Assembly (NCBI GenBank): GCA_014378465.1
Contig: JACMNQ010000051.1
Coordinates: forward strand, 1-47,729
Source: Oligoflexia bacterium
GTDB lineage: Bacteria; Bdellovibrionota; UBA1018
Direction: 5' to 3'
Length of the DNA: 47,729 nucleotides
The notes under the pieces were generated by a model. The model saw nothing but the letters and a program-made list of their open reading frames with translations, made no database searches and was not told the origin of the DNA. The translations under genes and the position numbers were made by a program. Within the stretch, counting starts at the first letter, position 1. Every line of letters begins with the position of its first letter. This document shows, in pieces, positions 1 to 10,494 of this stretch.

Positions 1-244
1 CAGTACCAGTACCAGTGCCATTGGCTGCGCACTCAATTCCATCGTAGGTATAGCCAGTATTACAAATGGCGTAGCAGCCCGGGCCACCGCCATGCGCGTT
101 TGGCTGAGGCAATAAAAACAAGCCTGGAGGGTAAGGCTCTGCAAAACAGGCAAAGGCGGAGGATGAACAAAGCGCCAAACCAACGATGACTGCAAGCGTG
201 TGAGAGCTCGGCTTTATCTTGAAATGACTTCTCAGTTTGTTCAT
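1..244 (-). CDS. Secreted Cys-rich Gly-Thr repeat protein, N-terminal part (cut by window edge)
   Basis: The reverse strand reads an 81-residue N-terminus starting MNKLRSHF, with a hydrophobic signal peptide (LAVIVGLALCSSSAFA) and then a mature part with four Cys. The stretch CYAICNTGYTYDGIEC closely matches CFAICNPGYEEVGQEC in the 688-residue protein encoded at 4006-6072, so the two are paralogues. The visible end enters a Gly-Thr-Gly-Thr run encoded by the CCAGTA repeats at bases 1-16, so a long GT tract lies beyond the edge. The ATG lies 24 bp after the stop of the prepilin-like gene at 269-493, so the two are probably co-transcribed. Function is unknown; a cell-surface or pilus-associated role is inference. 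A different frame is also open here and is a shadow. Confidence 0.75.
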   Translation of the reverse strand, partial: MNKLRSHFKIKPSSHTLAVIVGLALCSSSAFACFAEPYPPGLFLLPQPNAHGGGPGCYAICNTGYTYDGIECAANGTGTGT

Positions 245-268
245 GATCGCTTGTGCTCTCTCTCGACG

Positions 269-493
269 TTACTGGCTGCTTGAATTCCTGATTGCCGCTG
301 GATCGGCGATGGCCGATTGCAGTGTCGTTTGAAGTTGAAGTGCCACCGCCTTTTCTTGTCCCGTCTTTTGCTGCCGGAACATATCCATGAAAAGTTGTGA
401 AACACCCAAAGCAAGCACTGCGCCGATTGCGCAGACGATCATCACTTCGATCAGAGTGAAACCAAAAGTGTTCTTTGAAGGTGCTGCCGACAT
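269..493 (-). CDS. Type IV prepilin-like stub (74 aa)
   Basis: Starting at the ATG at 493, preceded by GGGGAG, the protein has an 11-residue leader (MSAAPSKNTFG), a class III prepilin peptidase site between G11 and F12, and the canonical FTLIEVMIV start with Glu at mature position 5. A hydrophobic helix follows to about residue 35, then a short charged and amphipathic helix ending DPAAIRNSSSQ. No globular pilin head follows; family members are usually at least 120 residues. The gene at 6114-6338 gives a protein of exactly the same length with the cleavage site at the same residue, and 16 of its last 27 residues are identical, so the short form is not an accident. By family it should be cleaved by PilD and inserted in the inner membrane. 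An upstream ATG at 541 would add 16 residues and spoil the short leader. Confidence 0.8.
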   Translation of the reverse strand: MSAAPSKNTFGFTLIEVMIVCAIGAVLALGVSQLFMDMFRQQKTGQEKAVALQLQTTLQSAIADPAAIRNSSSQ

Positions 494-930
494 ACACTCC
501 CCGTAAACGTTCATCATCAGAATGGTTAAAGTTTTGCTCAAGTTCTATTACAAAGCGTCTGAGACTTGGCGTCAAGTGGGTAAGATTGGACACACCTGTC
601 ACCCGCATTGACTCCTAAAAAACAACACCAAAGAGAGGAGTTGGAGTTGTGAAGTGGGTCCTTTTGGACCTAAAGTAGAGACTGACGATGCTTGAGTGGG
701 ATTGTCCCGCGCGCCGCTGTCAAGCGGTTGGCATACGAACAGGACTACCTTTGAAAGTCTGCAAAAGTTTTTACCGATTGAGATACACTCTGCTCGAGAA
801 TCTCAAAACTTCGAAAAGTTCTGATGCTGAGAGAGTTTAAAAAAGTCACATCCATTCCGCTTACAGGCTCGCTTCAAATATTCCTGATCTGCGTAGATAA
901 TCCAGTTCATCAGACCTGTGGAGTGCTGAG
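494..930. other. Divergent intergenic region (437 bp) with a small hairpin
   Basis: This region separates the minus-strand prepilin unit from the plus-strand HTTM gene and should hold promoters for both; I could not place a convincing -35/-10 pair. The one distinct element is a perfect 5-bp inverted repeat, GGTCC-TTTT-GGACC, at 657-670. It lies in a nine-codon GTG reading frame (650-679) preceded by GAGGAG; this could be a tiny leader peptide but may be chance. Confidence 0.35.
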
Positions 931-2382
931 TTGACGCTCGAAAAGATAAAACAATCAGTGAAAGAATCTCTCGCACTCGATCTGAGGTCACTTGCGGTCT
1001 TTCGTATTCTGCTGGGTATCGTCATTCTTTGTGATCTATGGAGCAGAAGCCGATCTTTGGAGGCCCATTACACTGATTCAGGACTTGTTCCTCGCTCTCT
1101 CCTTGTCGCCCGAGGCCTGAAAGTCTGGGATTGGTCGCTCTATTCACTCTCCGGAACTGCGGAGATCATTGGCCTGGGTTTCATTGTTCATGCTTTGGTC
1201 GCCGTTTTCTTTCTTCTTGGCTATCGTACTCGCTGGATGACTGTTGGCTGCTGGTTACTCACCGTTTCCCTCATCAACAGAAATCCGTTCGTCACGGACT
1301 CGGGCGATACTTATCTGAAGCTGCTTCTCTTCTGGGCAGCCTTTCTCCCGCTAGGGGAGGTGTTTTCTTTGGATTCATGGCGAAAGAAGAAAACTCGTGC
1401 TGGATCCAGTCCGCTGAATTTCAAGTGGGTCGGTTTTTGTACTGCAGCATTCATTTTTCAGATCGTGATGATCTACTTTTTTGCTGGCCTCTTCAAGATT
1501 CTTGAGCCTGCCTGGAGGAATGGACACGGTGTGTATTATGCCTTGCGTGCGGAACAGTTCATTCGACCTTTAGGATCACTTCTTGCCCCTTTGCTTTCCT
1601 ATGACTCACCGGTGGATGCGCTTGTTCTCGGAGTCGAACTGATCATTTGCGTTTTGGTGCTGATCCCATCGACGAAAGACCGGTTGAGATCGCTTTCGGT
1701 CGTGACCCTTATCGGGTTTCACCTTTCGATTCATTTTCTACTCGAAGTGGGTTTTCTCTCAATGGTGGGTTCCTGCGCGTGGGTGGCACTGATTCCTGCG
1801 ACTTTCTGGAATCGACTTCAAAGGGGCAAGGTTTCTTCGAGAGAGCCTGCACTGACTTCCGCGAAGCTCATGCCTGAAGCACTTTGGCTTCGTTTGATCC
1901 TAAGCTTGATGATCGTTTACGTCTTCATCTGGAATCTTTCCACGCTCCCGAAATCCGGTGTGGTCCTTTCAGATTCCTTCAGGCGTATTGGATTCACTTT
2001 GAAACTCAATCAGTTCTGGAATCTTTTCTCCGTGCCGACTATCGATAATATCTGGAACCTGGCGCCCGCTCGTCTCAAGAATGGCGAGCAAATCAACCTT
2101 TTCACCGGCAAGTCACTGTCTGACTCCGCTCGTCCGCGAATCCTATCCGAAGCTTATCCCGATGGCCGCTGGAGGAAGATGCTGATTGCGACTTATCACC
2201 GGGGCAATCAAGACCTCGCCCGAAATCATGGGATCTATCTATGCCGTCGCTGGAATCAGGAGCATCCGAATCATGAGCGTTTAATGACCTTTGAAGTGAT
2301 CACGAATCGTGAACGGATTCTATCTGATAAGACCATCAGTCTGATGAAGCCCGAAGTTATTTGGCGCCAGACCTGCCCCTGA
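931..2382 (+). CDS. HTTM-domain polytopic membrane protein
   Basis: A 483-residue protein. The segment DLRSLAVFRILLGIVILCDL near residues 17-36, followed by an AHYTDSGLVPR motif, is typical of the HTTM (horizontally transferred transmembrane) domain found in vitamin K-dependent gamma-carboxylase-like bacterial proteins. About eight hydrophobic segments are spread to residue ~335, followed by a soluble C-terminal part of about 140 residues (WNLFSVPTIDNIWNLAPARL and onward) often seen in this family after the membrane domain. The start is TTG, chosen because GGAG sits 7 nt upstream and the hydrophobic core begins soon after. The stop lies 2 bp from the stop of the convergent GT-repeat gene. The substrate is unknown; true carboxylase activity is not implied. 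Confidence 0.75.
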   Translation: MTLEKIKQSVKESLALDLRSLAVFRILLGIVILCDLWSRSRSLEAHYTDSGLVPRSLLVARGLKVWDWSLYSLSGTAEIIGLGFIVHALVAVFFLLGYRTRWMTVGCWLLTVSLINRNPFVTDSGDTYLKLLLFWAAFLPLGEVFSLDSWRKKKTRAGSSPLNFKWVGFCTAAFIFQIVMIYFFAGLFKILEPAWRNGHGVYYALRAEQFIRPLGSLLAPLLSYDSPVDALVLGVELIICVLVLIPSTKDRLRSLSVVTLIGFHLSIHFLLEVGFLSMVGSCAWVALIPATFWNRLQRGKVSSREPALTSAKLMPEALWLRLILSLMIVYVFIWNLSTLPKSGVVLSDSFRRIGFTLKLNQFWNLFSVPTIDNIWNLAPARLKNGEQINLFTGKSLSDSARPRILSEAYPDGRWRKMLIATYHRGNQDLARNHGIYLCRRWNQEHPNHERLMTFEVITNRERILSDKTISLMKPEVIWRQTCP

Positions 2383-2384
2383 CT

Positions 2385-3488
2385 TCAGCAAGTTCCGCCT
2401 ACTCGCTGATCCACGCACCTGAAGCTTCCATCGCTGCACTGTTGATAGCTTTCTCCTTCGCTGCAACCATTTGTATCCGGGGGATTGCAACTGCAACTCT
2501 CGCTGGTGGTGCAAGAAGTGCGACTGCCCCCCGCATCATATAGGACCCCGCCACAGCAGTCTGCAGGAGTTGTGGGAATGGAGGCGTCGGTGCAACTTGC
2601 GCCAGTTCCAGTACCAGTACCAGTTCCAGTTCCAGTTCCAGTACCTGTACCTGTACCTGTACCTGTACCTGTACCTGTTCCAGTTCCAGTTCCAAGGCAC
2701 GGCCCTGGCAAAGAATATTGCGGGCTGCAACTTGCGGTCGTGCCGCAGTGATTTCGAATCACCGTATCAGTTTCGCTGAGGCAATTGTTGAAGGTAGTGA
2801 CTCCGCAAAGTGGGATTCCATTTGAGTCTACTCCGGTGATGCTCTGACCTAAAGAACAACGAACTTCCTTTGCAAGCGAGTTTCTCAGAGTTTCGAGGGA
2901 GTATTGAACTGGGGAATTTGAGTCGACTGCATAGACGGTTGTCGGCAAATTATTCACGCGTTTTTCGATTTTGAAGCTGAACTGGATCGTGCTGGCGATC
3001 CTGCAGTTTCCAACAGCATCTTTGGCACCCGTGGCGAGGCATTGAGGAATGAAGCTGGCGCTCACGAAAATGGGGCAGGCAACTGTTGTATCGGCGAAAT
3101 CAATTGAGTTCGAATTGCAGGGTTGGCCGGATTGAGTGAAAGTTCCGGTGATGGGCGTGGAGCCTTTTTTACCGTAGAGCTTAAAAGGATTTGAAGAGCC
3201 AGGAGTACAATCAAATTCTCCACATTGATCTTCCATGCACATCTGCAATTTGCGATTTGAGTTTTGATAGTAATCGCGAAAATCGGGAGAGGGACAATTT
3301 GGATAGAGATCGTTCGGGTTCGCAGTCTTTAGGGCGTACGGTGCTGTGGTAGATAACAAGGGTGCAGGTGGGGGATTAGCGTTGATCGCACTGGCTGGAT
3401 GCTGAAGCGGACAAAAAAGTAGCCCAATGAAAACGGATTGAAGTAAAAAACGAAGGGTTTGCGAGATATTACTTCGAATTGATTTCAT
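2385..3488 (-). CDS. Secreted Cys-rich Gly-Thr repeat protein (367 aa)
   Basis: The N-terminus has a signal peptide (FLLQSVFIGLLFCPLQHPASA). Residues ~50-260 form a Cys-rich domain with QSITGVDSNGIPLCG near 220-235. A Gly-Thr dipeptide tract covers about residues 265-296, and a short Cys-rich C-terminal module (CCGG, SCSCNPPD, CSDGSFRCVD) ends the protein. The domain before the tract is homologous to the middle of the neighbouring 688-residue protein: VACPIFVSASFIPQC aligns with AICPTVVTAGFYAKC, and GVDSNGIPLCG with GIDNFGSPTCG. Its ATG overlaps the stop of the upstream gene (ATGA), which suggests translational coupling. It is the last gene of the four-gene unit that starts with the prepilin stub at 6338. 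Function is unknown; a surface adhesin or pilus-tip component is inference. Confidence 0.8.
   Translation of the reverse strand: MKSIRSNISQTLRFLLQSVFIGLLFCPLQHPASAINANPPPAPLLSTTAPYALKTANPNDLYPNCPSPDFRDYYQNSNRKLQMCMEDQCGEFDCTPGSSNPFKLYGKKGSTPITGTFTQSGQPCNSNSIDFADTTVACPIFVSASFIPQCLATGAKDAVGNCRIASTIQFSFKIEKRVNNLPTTVYAVDSNSPVQYSLETLRNSLAKEVRCSLGQSITGVDSNGIPLCGVTTFNNCLSETDTVIRNHCGTTASCSPQYSLPGPCLGTGTGTGTGTGTGTGTGTGTGTGTGTGTGTGASCTDASIPTTPADCCGGVLYDAGGSRTSCTTSESCSCNPPDTNGCSEGESYQQCSDGSFRCVDQRVGGTC
2603..2693 (-). repeat. Hexanucleotide tract encoding (Gly-Thr)n, tract A
   Basis: The core consists of ACCTGT repeats flanked by CCAGTA/CCAGTT variants on the + strand, reading GGT ACA or GGA ACT on the coding strand. 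About 15 Gly-Thr dipeptides are encoded in the 367-residue protein. All units are 6 bp, so gain or loss stays in frame. Confidence 0.9.
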
Positions 3489-4005
3489 AGAAACCTCGAC
3501 AGTTCAAAGGACCAAAAGCGGCGGAATATTGAATTCGACGTGTGCGAACACGCCAGAGACTTTCTTGGATCAGGATTAACACTCAAGGTCGCATCTCCCG
3601 GCGTTTGGGATATTATGTGTCGCAACTGCTGATCCCCTTTGAAGCTGAGCCCCCGGGCACCAGCAGATGAGCCGCAGACGTTTTTTCGAATGCAGCAGCC
3701 ACTGTCGATGCAATCCGTGATGCTCCCAGAACAACATGAACCCGTTTGTTTTGCTGGACTGAGAGCTTGCGTGGTCAGTCCTATCTGGGTGCAGCTGATG
3801 ACGCTATTAAAGTTTATGGAAATCTGATGGGCGTCCAACCGTGCGGGTATTGCTCCAGCAAAACTCAAATCAGGAGAACTTCCAGTGAAGATTTGAGAAG
3901 TGGTGTTGCAGGTACTATGCATGTTTGAGCGGACGTCGCAGTACATGGTAATCTGGCTTGTGAGCCTCGCTGAACCAGGACTGATTATGAAAGTGGGCTT
4001 TATTT

Positions 4006-4009
<4 letters not shown>
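3485..4009 (-). CDS. Cys-containing protein of unknown function in the GT-repeat unit
   Basis: A 174-residue frame, MKIKPTFIISPGSAR and onward, that I do not recognise. Support for coding comes from its junctions: its ATG overlaps the upstream stop (ATGA at 4006-4009) and its stop overlaps the downstream ATG (ATGA at 3485-3488). This is the arrangement of translationally coupled genes. It contains 12 Cys, with a cluster at residues ~105-128 (SCCSGSITDCIDSGCCIRKNVC). Unlike its neighbours it has no clear signal peptide or hydrophobic helix and no GT tract. It might be exported by another route, might be a folding partner, or might start at the upstream ATG at 4051 or 4024. An assembly frameshift is not excluded. 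Confidence 0.55.
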
Positions 4010-6072
<2,063 letters not shown>

Positions 6073-6113
6073 TCGTTCATGCTCCGGTAACTTTCGGAAT
6101 TTGTGACAGATGC

Positions 6114-6338
6114 TTACAAAACGCTCGACCTCAGAATCGCAGCTGGATCAGACGCCGCCGACTGAATCGAAATCTGAACTTGAAGGGCGTTGGCCTTCGA
6201 TTGGGCACTTTTCTGCGACTTCGCCTGACCGACGAAAATTTCCGCCATTCCCATGACGATGATGACCATGATCGCGCTGACCAGCATCACTTCGACAAGT
6301 GAAAACCCGCTCTGATTTCCGGATATTTTTCTAAACAC
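6114..6338 (-). CDS. Type IV prepilin-like stub (74 aa), paralogue of the one at 269-493
   Basis: I chose the GTG at 6338, preceded by AGGGGG at 6 nt. It gives an 11-residue leader, MFRKISGNQSG, then the mature start FSLVEVMLV with Glu at position 5, as in PilD substrates. A longer ATG start at 6401 would give a 32-residue leader and lacks a good ribosome site. With the GTG start both stubs are exactly 74 residues with the cleavage site at G11/F12, which strongly supports the choice. The protein ends DPAAILRSSVL, matching DPAAIRNSSSQ of its paralogue, with no head domain. It heads the unit 6338 to 2385, so the GT-repeat proteins may be delivered with, or attached to, a pilin-like filament (inference). 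Confidence 0.8.
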   Translation of the reverse strand: MFRKISGNQSGFSLVEVMLVSAIMVIIVMGMAEIFVGQAKSQKSAQSKANALQVQISIQSAASDPAAILRSSVL

Positions 6339-6531
6339 GACATTCCCCCTGGATTTCTGATGAGTTCTGAATGGTGCAAGATCAATATTAGACGCAAACA
6401 ATCAACATTGTCAAAGTTCGCTCACAACTACGGCAATACTCAATGAAAAATCCGTGTCCGCTCGGACGCACTTGTGTTCGTCAAAAAATTGAAAGTTGTA
6501 ATCGCATGCGTTTCCACCAAGAATAAAGCTC
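6339..6531. promoter_or_regulatory. Divergent promoter region between prepilin unit and DUF2723 gene
   Basis: This 193-bp AT-rich spacer must contain the promoters for both divergent transcripts, since neither has another upstream gene on its strand. No specific promoter match is strong enough to name. Confidence 0.35.
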
Positions 6532-8685
6532 ATGGAAACATTGAAGAATGCCGCCGATCCGAAATACTTACGCCATTCTTTTGTCGCGGTTCCATTCATA
6601 TTTTACTTCATGACATGTTGTCGAACAGTGGGTTCCGGCGCGCCAGCCATGCATATCGGGACGATCATGGCCCGCACGATTTCAACACACGTGGACTCTC
6701 ACAACATCACGATGATTACGGGGTGGTTGTTTGCATGCCTTCCGTTCGGCGAGCTCGCTTTCAAACTCAACCTGGTCTCCTCGTTCTACGCCGCTCTCGC
6801 AGTGACCTTCTTCTACTTCACGCTTCTGGAGCAGTTCGATCGCAAGGCACTTGCCTGGGCGGGATCGATTCTCCTGATGATTTCTCACGCCCTCTGGTGG
6901 CATGCGACAATTTTAGAAAGCTACGCAACCAACGCTTTCTTCACATCCATGGGACTGCTCTTCATGGTTCGGCTCGAGAAATACGGGAAGGAACAGGATC
7001 TCTACTGGCTCTGCGGAATATCCGGTTTCGCCATTTTCAATCACGTGAGCATGGGATTTCTCTGCATCGCTGCCCTCTTTGCTGCGATCGTTCGCATGGT
7101 CCAGGTGGCTCATCGAGCGGGAGCAATTTTCATTCGATGTGCTGGATCCGCTTTACTGGGCCTGTCGCCCTGGCTGGCTCTCTTTATTCGTGATTGGATC
7201 AACTTCAATAGCTTGAGCTTTGCGATCAATCACGCCTTTTTCGGTCCATTCAAAGGGATGATGCTGGCTGGTACGTTCGACGCGAATTTCACGGATTTTT
7301 TGCTGATCTACCTGACTAACTTTCCAAATCTGCTTCTGATCTGCATTCCGTTTGGTTTTTATTTCATATTCAAGGCCTGGGGCAGGAAGTCTGCCTCACT
7401 TCTCGCGATCCTGACTCAGCTCAGTCTGGTCAGTGTCTTCGCCTTCACGTATCAGACCTGGAATAAATTCTCTTTCGGTCAACCCGCGCTTGTGATTTTC
7501 TGTTTCATCGGTTGTTTCAGCCTGAATGAGATTTTCAACCAGATTGAATCCAGGAAGTCCAAGAGGCTGGAGGCGGCGGTGGCTCTTGCCCTGATGGCGA
7601 GCATCTTTTTTCCCATCTACCTTTATGGAAAGCTTTCGACCTGGGGCATGGACCGCTCGAGCATCTGGTCCCGGAAGTACAGCGATGGGCATGCTCCCAA
7701 TGCTTTCAGAGTCAATGAATACATTGGCAACCCTCTTAAAACCCACTTTACGGACTACGATACTTTTTGCAGGCTCACGCTGGCGCAACTGCCGAGTGGC
7801 GCAATCCTTTTTGACGATGACGGGCGAAGCTTTTATCAATTCACGGACTACTTTCAGAAACAACTGGGCTTGCGCCCGGATCTCAATATCCAGGTGATGA
7901 ACTCGTTTGCCTACGACAACATTGGATGGGGCCAGAATCCGCAATCAGCTGGTGCGATTTTGAGGAATGCCTATTTCGAGGATCGATTGCTTTACACGAC
8001 GAGCTTGTCATTTCCTTTCAGTAGAGCGCTGGAGTCCATGCCTGCCAATGAGCGCTTTCATTTTGTGAAGGTCCCTCTCGATGAGGCTCACTGGATTTAT
8101 CAGCTTGTGACGCAGAAAGATGAAGCACAGGCCTTTCTCACTCTGCAGTCGGACTATGCACGGGATTACAGAAGTCTGAAGGTGTTCTCGGAGGAGAGAC
8201 CCTCACCTGGCTTGAAGCGAAAGAACTCCAAGTTTACCGAAAAACGTGATGTGGCTCAAAAAGATTGGGTACACGACTTCATGCCTGGAAATATTCTGTT
8301 TTCGGGAAGGGCCTCGATTACCACTCAGAATATGCACGAATATGGCAGCTTCTGGAAAAACCAGGATCAGTTGTTCGTTCGTGGTGAAGCCCCTGGGGCC
8401 TGGGTGGAATCGATACTGGAGAGCCCTGCCACGCGGAAGGTTTCCATGGAGATCAATTTCACCACCTCTTACGACTATGGGCGGGTAGATCTTTATCTGA
8501 ACGAACAGCCTCTTTTGCGAGATGTGGATCTTTACAGCCGAGATGTCTTTCACAAAGTGGTTCAAGTTCCACCCTTTGAAATACCTGCAGGTAAAAATCG
8601 CCTGATCTTCAAGATCAATGGGAAAAATCAGCAATCCACCGGTTTGGTCATGGGACTCGACTTCATCAAGGTTCGGGCTTTATGA
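6532..8685 (+). CDS. DUF2723-type (TMEM260-like) membrane glycosyltransferase-like protein with C-terminal beta-sandwich
   Basis: A 717-residue protein. Residues 1 to ~375 hold about ten membrane segments. HVDSHNITMITGWLF and SHALWWHATILESYATNAFF resemble the conserved early loops of DUF2723 proteins, which are related to O-mannosyltransferases and PMT/GT39-like enzymes using lipid-linked sugars. The soluble part ends in a domain (~570-717) with GAWVESILESPATRKV, YDYGRVDLYLN and NGKNQQSTGLVMGLDFIKV, a pattern I associate with carbohydrate-binding-like beta-sandwiches. A possible role is glycosylation of exported proteins, perhaps the Thr-rich GT-repeat proteins encoded next door; that link is inference. 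The gene is divergent from the prepilin unit. The ribosome site before ATG 6532 is weak. Confidence 0.7.
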   Translation: METLKNAADPKYLRHSFVAVPFIFYFMTCCRTVGSGAPAMHIGTIMARTISTHVDSHNITMITGWLFACLPFGELAFKLNLVSSFYAALAVTFFYFTLLEQFDRKALAWAGSILLMISHALWWHATILESYATNAFFTSMGLLFMVRLEKYGKEQDLYWLCGISGFAIFNHVSMGFLCIAALFAAIVRMVQVAHRAGAIFIRCAGSALLGLSPWLALFIRDWINFNSLSFAINHAFFGPFKGMMLAGTFDANFTDFLLIYLTNFPNLLLICIPFGFYFIFKAWGRKSASLLAILTQLSLVSVFAFTYQTWNKFSFGQPALVIFCFIGCFSLNEIFNQIESRKSKRLEAAVALALMASIFFPIYLYGKLSTWGMDRSSIWSRKYSDGHAPNAFRVNEYIGNPLKTHFTDYDTFCRLTLAQLPSGAILFDDDGRSFYQFTDYFQKQLGLRPDLNIQVMNSFAYDNIGWGQNPQSAGAILRNAYFEDRLLYTTSLSFPFSRALESMPANERFHFVKVPLDEAHWIYQLVTQKDEAQAFLTLQSDYARDYRSLKVFSEERPSPGLKRKNSKFTEKRDVAQKDWVHDFMPGNILFSGRASITTQNMHEYGSFWKNQDQLFVRGEAPGAWVESILESPATRKVSMEINFTTSYDYGRVDLYLNEQPLLRDVDLYSRDVFHKVVQVPPFEIPAGKNRLIFKINGKNQQSTGLVMGLDFIKVRAL

Positions 8686-9105
8686 GTAAGACGGCGCTGT
8701 CCGCGGTTTGGAAATCCGCAATCTGGACTTACGGGCGATCTGCCGAATCTGCGGCCTTTGCTTTTATGTTGTATCGGCCTTGCAGTTCTTTCACTGTCGC
8801 CCGCGATTCACATTCTTGGAAGGCGCCTGATCACTTTTGACGTGCTTGAAAACAGTCTCCGAAATTTTCATGGAGCGTTCAGGTCCGTGGCCCGGTATAT
8901 CTGGGCGCTTTTTTATTTACTCTACTTGGGCATATTCACGCTGGTCTGGAAAAGGATTTCAAATCAAAAGGTTTCCCTCGGGTTGATGACTGCTGCATTG
9001 ATTTTTCACGTATTCGAAATGATGCCTCTGTTTTTCACCGCTGCAGCTGTGAAAGGGCCTTACCCTTTCGCCGCATTACCCCGGCTGGAGCCCTGCCTCG
9101 GATAG
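8686..9105 (+). pseudogene. Remnant of a polytopic membrane protein resembling DUF6311
   Basis: The frame stays open directly after the previous gene's stop and gives a 115-residue hydrophobic piece from TTG 8758. The segments LSLSPAIHILGRRL and FRSVARYIWALFYLLYLG are reminiscent of the C-terminal membrane half of DUF6311 proteins (LGP..H..GR.L and FRASGRF.WP.YYLL). Several hundred N-terminal residues expected for that family are missing, and the frame ends early at 9105. Faint family-like text continues in other frames (ETLSILDA near 9330), suggesting several frameshifts. An ATG at 8682 overlapping the upstream stop opens a different frame that ends by 8850. A short functional protein is not excluded, but decay fits better. 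Confidence 0.5.
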
Positions 9106-9458
9106 GTCAAGCACCTCACTTTTCATCCCAGTTATCAATCTTTTGGGGATTGCCTCCACACTCAGCTCAATTTACAGACCTTCTGTCAGTTTGCTTTATT
9201 GGCTGCGAATCGACGGTGGACAATCGATGGAGGAGACACTTCACGCGTAGTTTGCGAATTCTGGGGCGCGTAGTGCCACCTTAAAATGCCGAGTCTCAGA
9301 AACGAAGGCATCAAGGACCTGGAAACTCTCTCTATTCTGGATGCACAAATGCAAAGGGAGCCGATCATACTCCAGCAGCTTCGTATCAGGCCTTCCGTTA
9401 TCGAGTGCTCACCTTACAGGGACTCTCTGGCGTGTTTGAGGATGTTTTAACAGAACGC
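9106..9458. other. No intact gene; probable continuation of decayed sequence
   Basis: About 350 bp without a supported gene. Short frames on both strands are broken by stops. A piece near 9300-9420 on the + strand could be the degraded C-terminus of the upstream remnant. Confidence 0.35.
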
Positions 9459-9491
9459 AAAAAAACCCGGACAGTGTTTCCACTCTCCGGG
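9459..9491 (-). terminator. Intrinsic terminator of the lipoprotein gene
   Basis: CCCGGACAGTG (9466-9476) pairs with CACTCTCCGGG (9481-9491) apart from one C-C mismatch, with a 4-nt loop. On the minus strand the stem is followed by seven T. It lies about 70 bp after the stop at 9560. Confidence 0.8.
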
Positions 9492-9559
9492 CGTTCTTGT
9501 TTGGATTTGTGTTTAATGACCTGCCCGCACGAGCAGGTTTTCAACAAGCTGACTTGGAG

Positions 9560-10300
9560 TTATTCCAGGCCAGGAATCTGATTCTTGTACCAGGTGTTCA
9601 AGATTTCTTTCATCGTTTCTGGAGAAGTTCCCCAGCTTGCAGCAGCCTGAGCAACGGTAGCTTTCATTGCATCGTTGTTGCCAGTGGCAGCCTCAGTCAA
9701 AGCGGTCTTCACGGAGTTGAAGTCAACACCGTAGAGGCGCTGAGTGAAAGCTTCGATATCTGCAGAAGTCTTGGAACGATCCTTTGAAAGAGTAGCCCAA
9801 TCATTGAGGGTTCGAGCGACCTGGATACCGACTTTTTCATCAAGCTGGTATTTTGCTGCGAATGCTTTACCGGCTGATTCGACGACAGCGGTTTCTTCGG
9901 CGGCGACATCAGCGATGATGTCGCGGCTGTTGGAAACGGTTGCGTTCAAAGCATTGCCGGCTTCGTCATAGATGACGCCGTCTGGGCTGGTCCAGGCGTA
10001 ACCGGTGTAGTAGTAACCGTTGACGTAATAAGTGTCGTAGTTCAACACGTAGTACTGTGAAGTGAAGTAAGGATCTTCACTGTCGATGATCTTCCAGCCG
10101 TTGGAGTAGTAGTTACATCCTGGGCGTGGATTGCCGTGTCCGCAGCTGGATCCGTACATGTCGTACCAAGCTGGTGCGTAAGGATCCTGGGTGACCACAG
10201 TCACGGATCCGCCGCCGCCTCCACCGTTACAACCGGAAGCCATAACAGACATTGCAGCCATGATTGCCAACGCACTTAATTTCAAAACATTACTTTTCAT
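9560..10300 (-). CDS. Tyr-rich lipoprotein of unknown function
   Basis: A 246-residue protein starting MKSNVLKLSALAIMAAMS, with a lipobox ending MASGC at residues 20-24, so it should be lipidated and sorted to the outer membrane or periplasm. A GGGGGG linker follows the Cys. Residues ~40-110 are very rich in Tyr, Trp, Gly and Asp (NYDTYYVNGYYYTGYAW). The C-terminal half is predicted helical, Ala-rich and acidic (AAEETAVVESAGKAFAAKY). The ATG at 10300 is preceded by GGAG at 6 nt; a start four codons upstream is less likely. It is a single gene between two terminators. I do not recognise the family. Confidence 0.75.
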   Translation of the reverse strand: MKSNVLKLSALAIMAAMSVMASGCNGGGGGGSVTVVTQDPYAPAWYDMYGSSCGHGNPRPGCNYYSNGWKIIDSEDPYFTSQYYVLNYDTYYVNGYYYTGYAWTSPDGVIYDEAGNALNATVSNSRDIIADVAAEETAVVESAGKAFAAKYQLDEKVGIQVARTLNDWATLSKDRSKTSADIEAFTQRLYGVDFNSVKTALTEAATGNNDAMKATVAQAAASWGTSPETMKEILNTWYKNQIPGLE

Positions 10301-10404
10301 TTCGTACTCCAAATTGTTCTAAGTTTCTCAAACTTGTTCGGCACTAAAGCACGCTCTGTGCCAGCCGGCTTATGAAGTTAAAGCACTGAAATGATTGCCT
10401 TCGT

Positions 10405-10440
10405 AAATAAAAAAAGGCCGACCTTTACAGTCGACCTTTA
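10405..10440 (-). terminator. Intrinsic terminator of the protease operon
   Basis: On the minus strand AAGGTCGAC (10438-10430) pairs with GTCGGCCTT (10422-10414), with one G-T wobble and a 7-nt loop, followed by a run of seven T. It lies just after the subtilisin-like gene's stop at 10495. Confidence 0.8.
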
Positions 10441-10494
10441 GTGACAATTTGGAAAATGGCACCAGTTTCAGGGCCATCCTGCCCCTGAATCCAC

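Noticed and set aside
244..269. Stub and GT-repeat gene as one pilin broken by a frameshift
   Set aside because: The downstream genes have their own signal peptides and starts, and the same arrangement with identical stub length occurs twice.
60..608. A 182-codon minus-strand frame at the left end
   Set aside because: It overlaps the signal-peptide-bearing GT-repeat gene and the prepilin stub in another frame and has no recognisable composition.
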